From: an uncultured Eubacteriales bacterium
GTDB taxonomy: Bacteria > Bacillota > Clostridia > Lachnospirales > Lachnospiraceae
Length of the DNA stretch: 6,270 nucleotides
Direction of reading: 5' to 3'
Assembly (NCBI GenBank): GCA_900321915.1
Contig: ONXW01000113.1
Location: 1-6,270 of the forward strand
Part shown: positions 5,135 through 6,270 of the stretch, piece after piece
How positions within the stretch are numbered: position 1 is the stretch's first letter
Layout: each line of letters opens with the position of its first letter
Notes under the pieces: model-generated
Told to the model about the DNA's origin: nothing
Databases searched by the model: none
The model's input: only the letters and a program-made list of their open reading frames with translations
Position numbers and translations under genes: made by a program

Positions 5135-5725
5135 TCCTGTACCCTGCAGGCGCTCAATGAGCTGCCTGGCAAATGCCTCCGCATGCTGTCTCTTCTCTTC
5201 GTCCATAAACGGCACCTGATACCCCATGTGCCTCTCGCACAGCATCCCTTCATAGTTCAGCCGGGAATGCCGGCAGTACCGCCGTATTCCCTCCTCCAGG
5301 AGGTCCGCGCCGCGCTCCACAGGATATCCGCAGGTGACAATCAGGGCGGCGCTTTTCCCGCTCCAGAGGGAGGGCCCTCGCTTTTCCCCGTAATACATAT
5401 TCATGGCATAGACCAGCCGATCCAGGGCAGTCTTCATCGGCGGGGTGCAGTACCAGGAGTAGACAGGCGTCGACAGAAGAATCAGGTCGGATTCCATCAC
5501 GGCCTCAAATATTTCATGCATGTCATCCTTTATGGAACAGGTCACGGTATTCCAGTCCATCTGGCACTTTCTGCAGGCAACGCAGGGTTCCAGCTCCATA
5601 TCGTACAGGCTGAAAGAACGGACAGGCGAGCCGGCCTTCTCCAGCTGCCCGAGGACAATATCCGTAAGAGCCCCGGTATTTCCATTATAACGCGGACTCC
5701 CTTTGAGACAACAGGTTTTGAACAT
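5126..5725 (-). CDS. Iron-sulfur flavoprotein, NADPH-dependent FMN reductase / flavodoxin fold
   Basis: The 199-residue protein has the flavodoxin-like FMN-binding layout. The phosphate loop GSPRYNGNT (9-17) follows the first strand, the region STPVYSWYCTPPMKTALDRL (85-104) contacts the flavin and dimer interface, and a third strand is SAALIVTCGY (125-134). A compact cysteine motif, C48-x2-C51-x2-C54-x8-C63, followed by IKDDM, is the signature of iron-sulfur flavoproteins of anaerobes, where it binds a 4Fe-4S cluster. Such proteins shuttle electrons from ferredoxin or NAD(P)H to small acceptors such as quinones or oxygen species. The real acceptor is not deducible. The start at 5725 is supported by GGGAGGAG ending four bases upstream. 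It lies 36 bases after the phosphatase gene and overlaps the next gene by four bases, so the three look like one operon in the cytoplasm. Confidence 0.92.
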   Translation of the reverse strand: MFKTCCLKGSPRYNGNTGALTDIVLGQLEKAGSPVRSFSLYDMELEPCVACRKCQMDWNTVTCSIKDDMHEIFEAVMESDLILLSTPVYSWYCTPPMKTALDRLVYAMNMYYGEKRGPSLWSGKSAALIVTCGYPVERGADLLEEGIRRYCRHSRLNYEGMLCERHMGYQVPFMDEEKRQHAEAFARQLIERLQGTGGE

Positions 5726-5761
5726 ATTGCTCCTCCCGGATGATGTTTATTTTTTGCATTT

Positions 5762-6214
5762 TCAGGCGAGCTTATCCAGTATCGCCCGGCAGCCGCGCTC
5801 AATCTGCTTCGCGACAGCGTCGTGCCTTCCCGTATACCAGGGGTCCTCCACTTCTCTGCCGTCTTCGCCGGTCCAGGACATGAGCATGCTGAGCCGGTGA
5901 TCCGGGTCGCCGCCGAAGATCCGGTTAAGGTTCCGCATATTTGCGTTATCCATTCCTATGATATAGTCCCAGTCGACGTATTCCCGGCTTTTTACCTGTC
6001 TTGCGCGATGACCCAGGATTGGGATATTCATGGACTGAAGCACCCTCTTCATGGGCGGATAGACAGTGCTGCCGATCTCCTCCGTTGAGGTGGCGGCAGA
6101 ATCTATATAAAACATGTCTGAAAGTCCCGCGTCCAGGACCATCTTCTGCAGAATCATGTGGGCCGCTGCGCTGCGGCAGATATTGCCGTGGCAGATAAAA
6201 AGTATGCGGATCAT
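5762..6214 (-). CDS. Low-molecular-weight protein-tyrosine phosphatase
   Basis: The 150-residue protein is full length for the LMW-PTP family. The P-loop CHGNICRS sits at residues 8-15, with nucleophile C8 and R14 in the CX5RS pattern, and the general-acid loop DPWYTG begins at D124. Residues 38-50 and 80-90 (DWDYIIGMDNANM) match conserved family blocks. The enzyme hydrolyses phosphotyrosine through a cysteinyl-phosphate intermediate. In Firmicutes, relatives act on tyrosine kinases or arginine-phosphorylated proteins (YwlE/PtpB-type). Substrate choice cannot be read here. The start at 6214 has AGGAAGG about nine bases upstream and overlaps the stop of an open upstream frame as ATGA. No capsule or polysaccharide kinase genes are nearby, so a link to exopolysaccharide control is not supported. 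It is likely the upstream member of a cluster with the flavoprotein and MGMT-family genes. Confidence 0.95.
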   Translation of the reverse strand: MIRILFICHGNICRSAAAHMILQKMVLDAGLSDMFYIDSAATSTEEIGSTVYPPMKRVLQSMNIPILGHRARQVKSREYVDWDYIIGMDNANMRNLNRIFGGDPDHRLSMLMSWTGEDGREVEDPWYTGRHDAVAKQIERGCRAILDKLA

Positions 6215-6270
6215 AACATTTTTCCTTCCTCTAAGGGCATATAGTGCCGCGTTTTGCCGCGTTCTGCGCA
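6211..6270 (-). CDS. Possible C-terminal end of an upstream gene
   Basis: A minus-strand frame is open from the right edge to TGA at 6211, giving 19 residues that end PLEEGKML. Its stop overlaps the phosphatase start as ATGA, a common operon junction that is repeated in this cluster. The fragment is too short to identify, and an intergenic leader is the alternative. Confidence 0.3.
   Translation of the reverse strand, partial: CAERGKTRHYMPLEEGKML

Overview
The window reads as a moderately GC-rich chromosome of an anaerobic, Gram-positive Firmicute, most likely a Clostridia/Lachnospiraceae-type gut bacterium. This rests on strong GGAGG-type ribosome binding sites, a choline-binding-type cell-wall repeat protein, a lipoprotein, an iron-sulfur flavoprotein with a compact cysteine motif, and an N-terminally extended RsmH-like methyltransferase. 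That assignment is inference. Every gene I support is on the minus strand, so transcription runs from high to low coordinates.

Right part (6270 to 4797): a tight cluster starts with the possible tail of an unidentified gene, followed by a low-molecular-weight protein-tyrosine phosphatase (5762-6214), a flavodoxin-fold iron-sulfur flavoprotein (5126-5725) and a small MGMT-family protein that keeps its alkyl-acceptor cysteine (4797-5129). Stop and start codons overlap as ATGA at two junctions, which suggests translational coupling. These look like ordinary housekeeping or stress genes.

Centre (4796 to 3327), the most interesting part: about 250 bases separate the MGMT-family gene from the best start of a stand-alone reverse transcriptase (3327-4547, YSDD active site). 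The gap is highly structured. A long-range closing stem (11 bp plus 5 bp) encloses an 8-bp hairpin, a 6-bp hairpin, a possible 7-bp pseudoknot and an 11-base direct repeat with one mismatch. A textbook intrinsic terminator follows, just before the reverse transcriptase. This is the layout of reverse transcriptase systems that use an upstream structured RNA (retrons, some DRT defence systems), but the protein does not look like a retron RT and I cannot assign it to a known class. A 49-codon ORF covers the same DNA and is the competing explanation.

Left part (3267 to 1): a lipoprotein of unknown function with an apparent internal duplication lies 59 bases after the reverse transcriptase. An extended -10 promoter (2103-2111) then begins a second unit: a secreted cell-wall-binding-repeat protein, an M24-family metallopeptidase (aminopeptidase P/Xaa-Pro type) and an RsmH-like 16S rRNA methyltransferase that runs off the left edge. 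The last two genes overlap by one base (TGATG).
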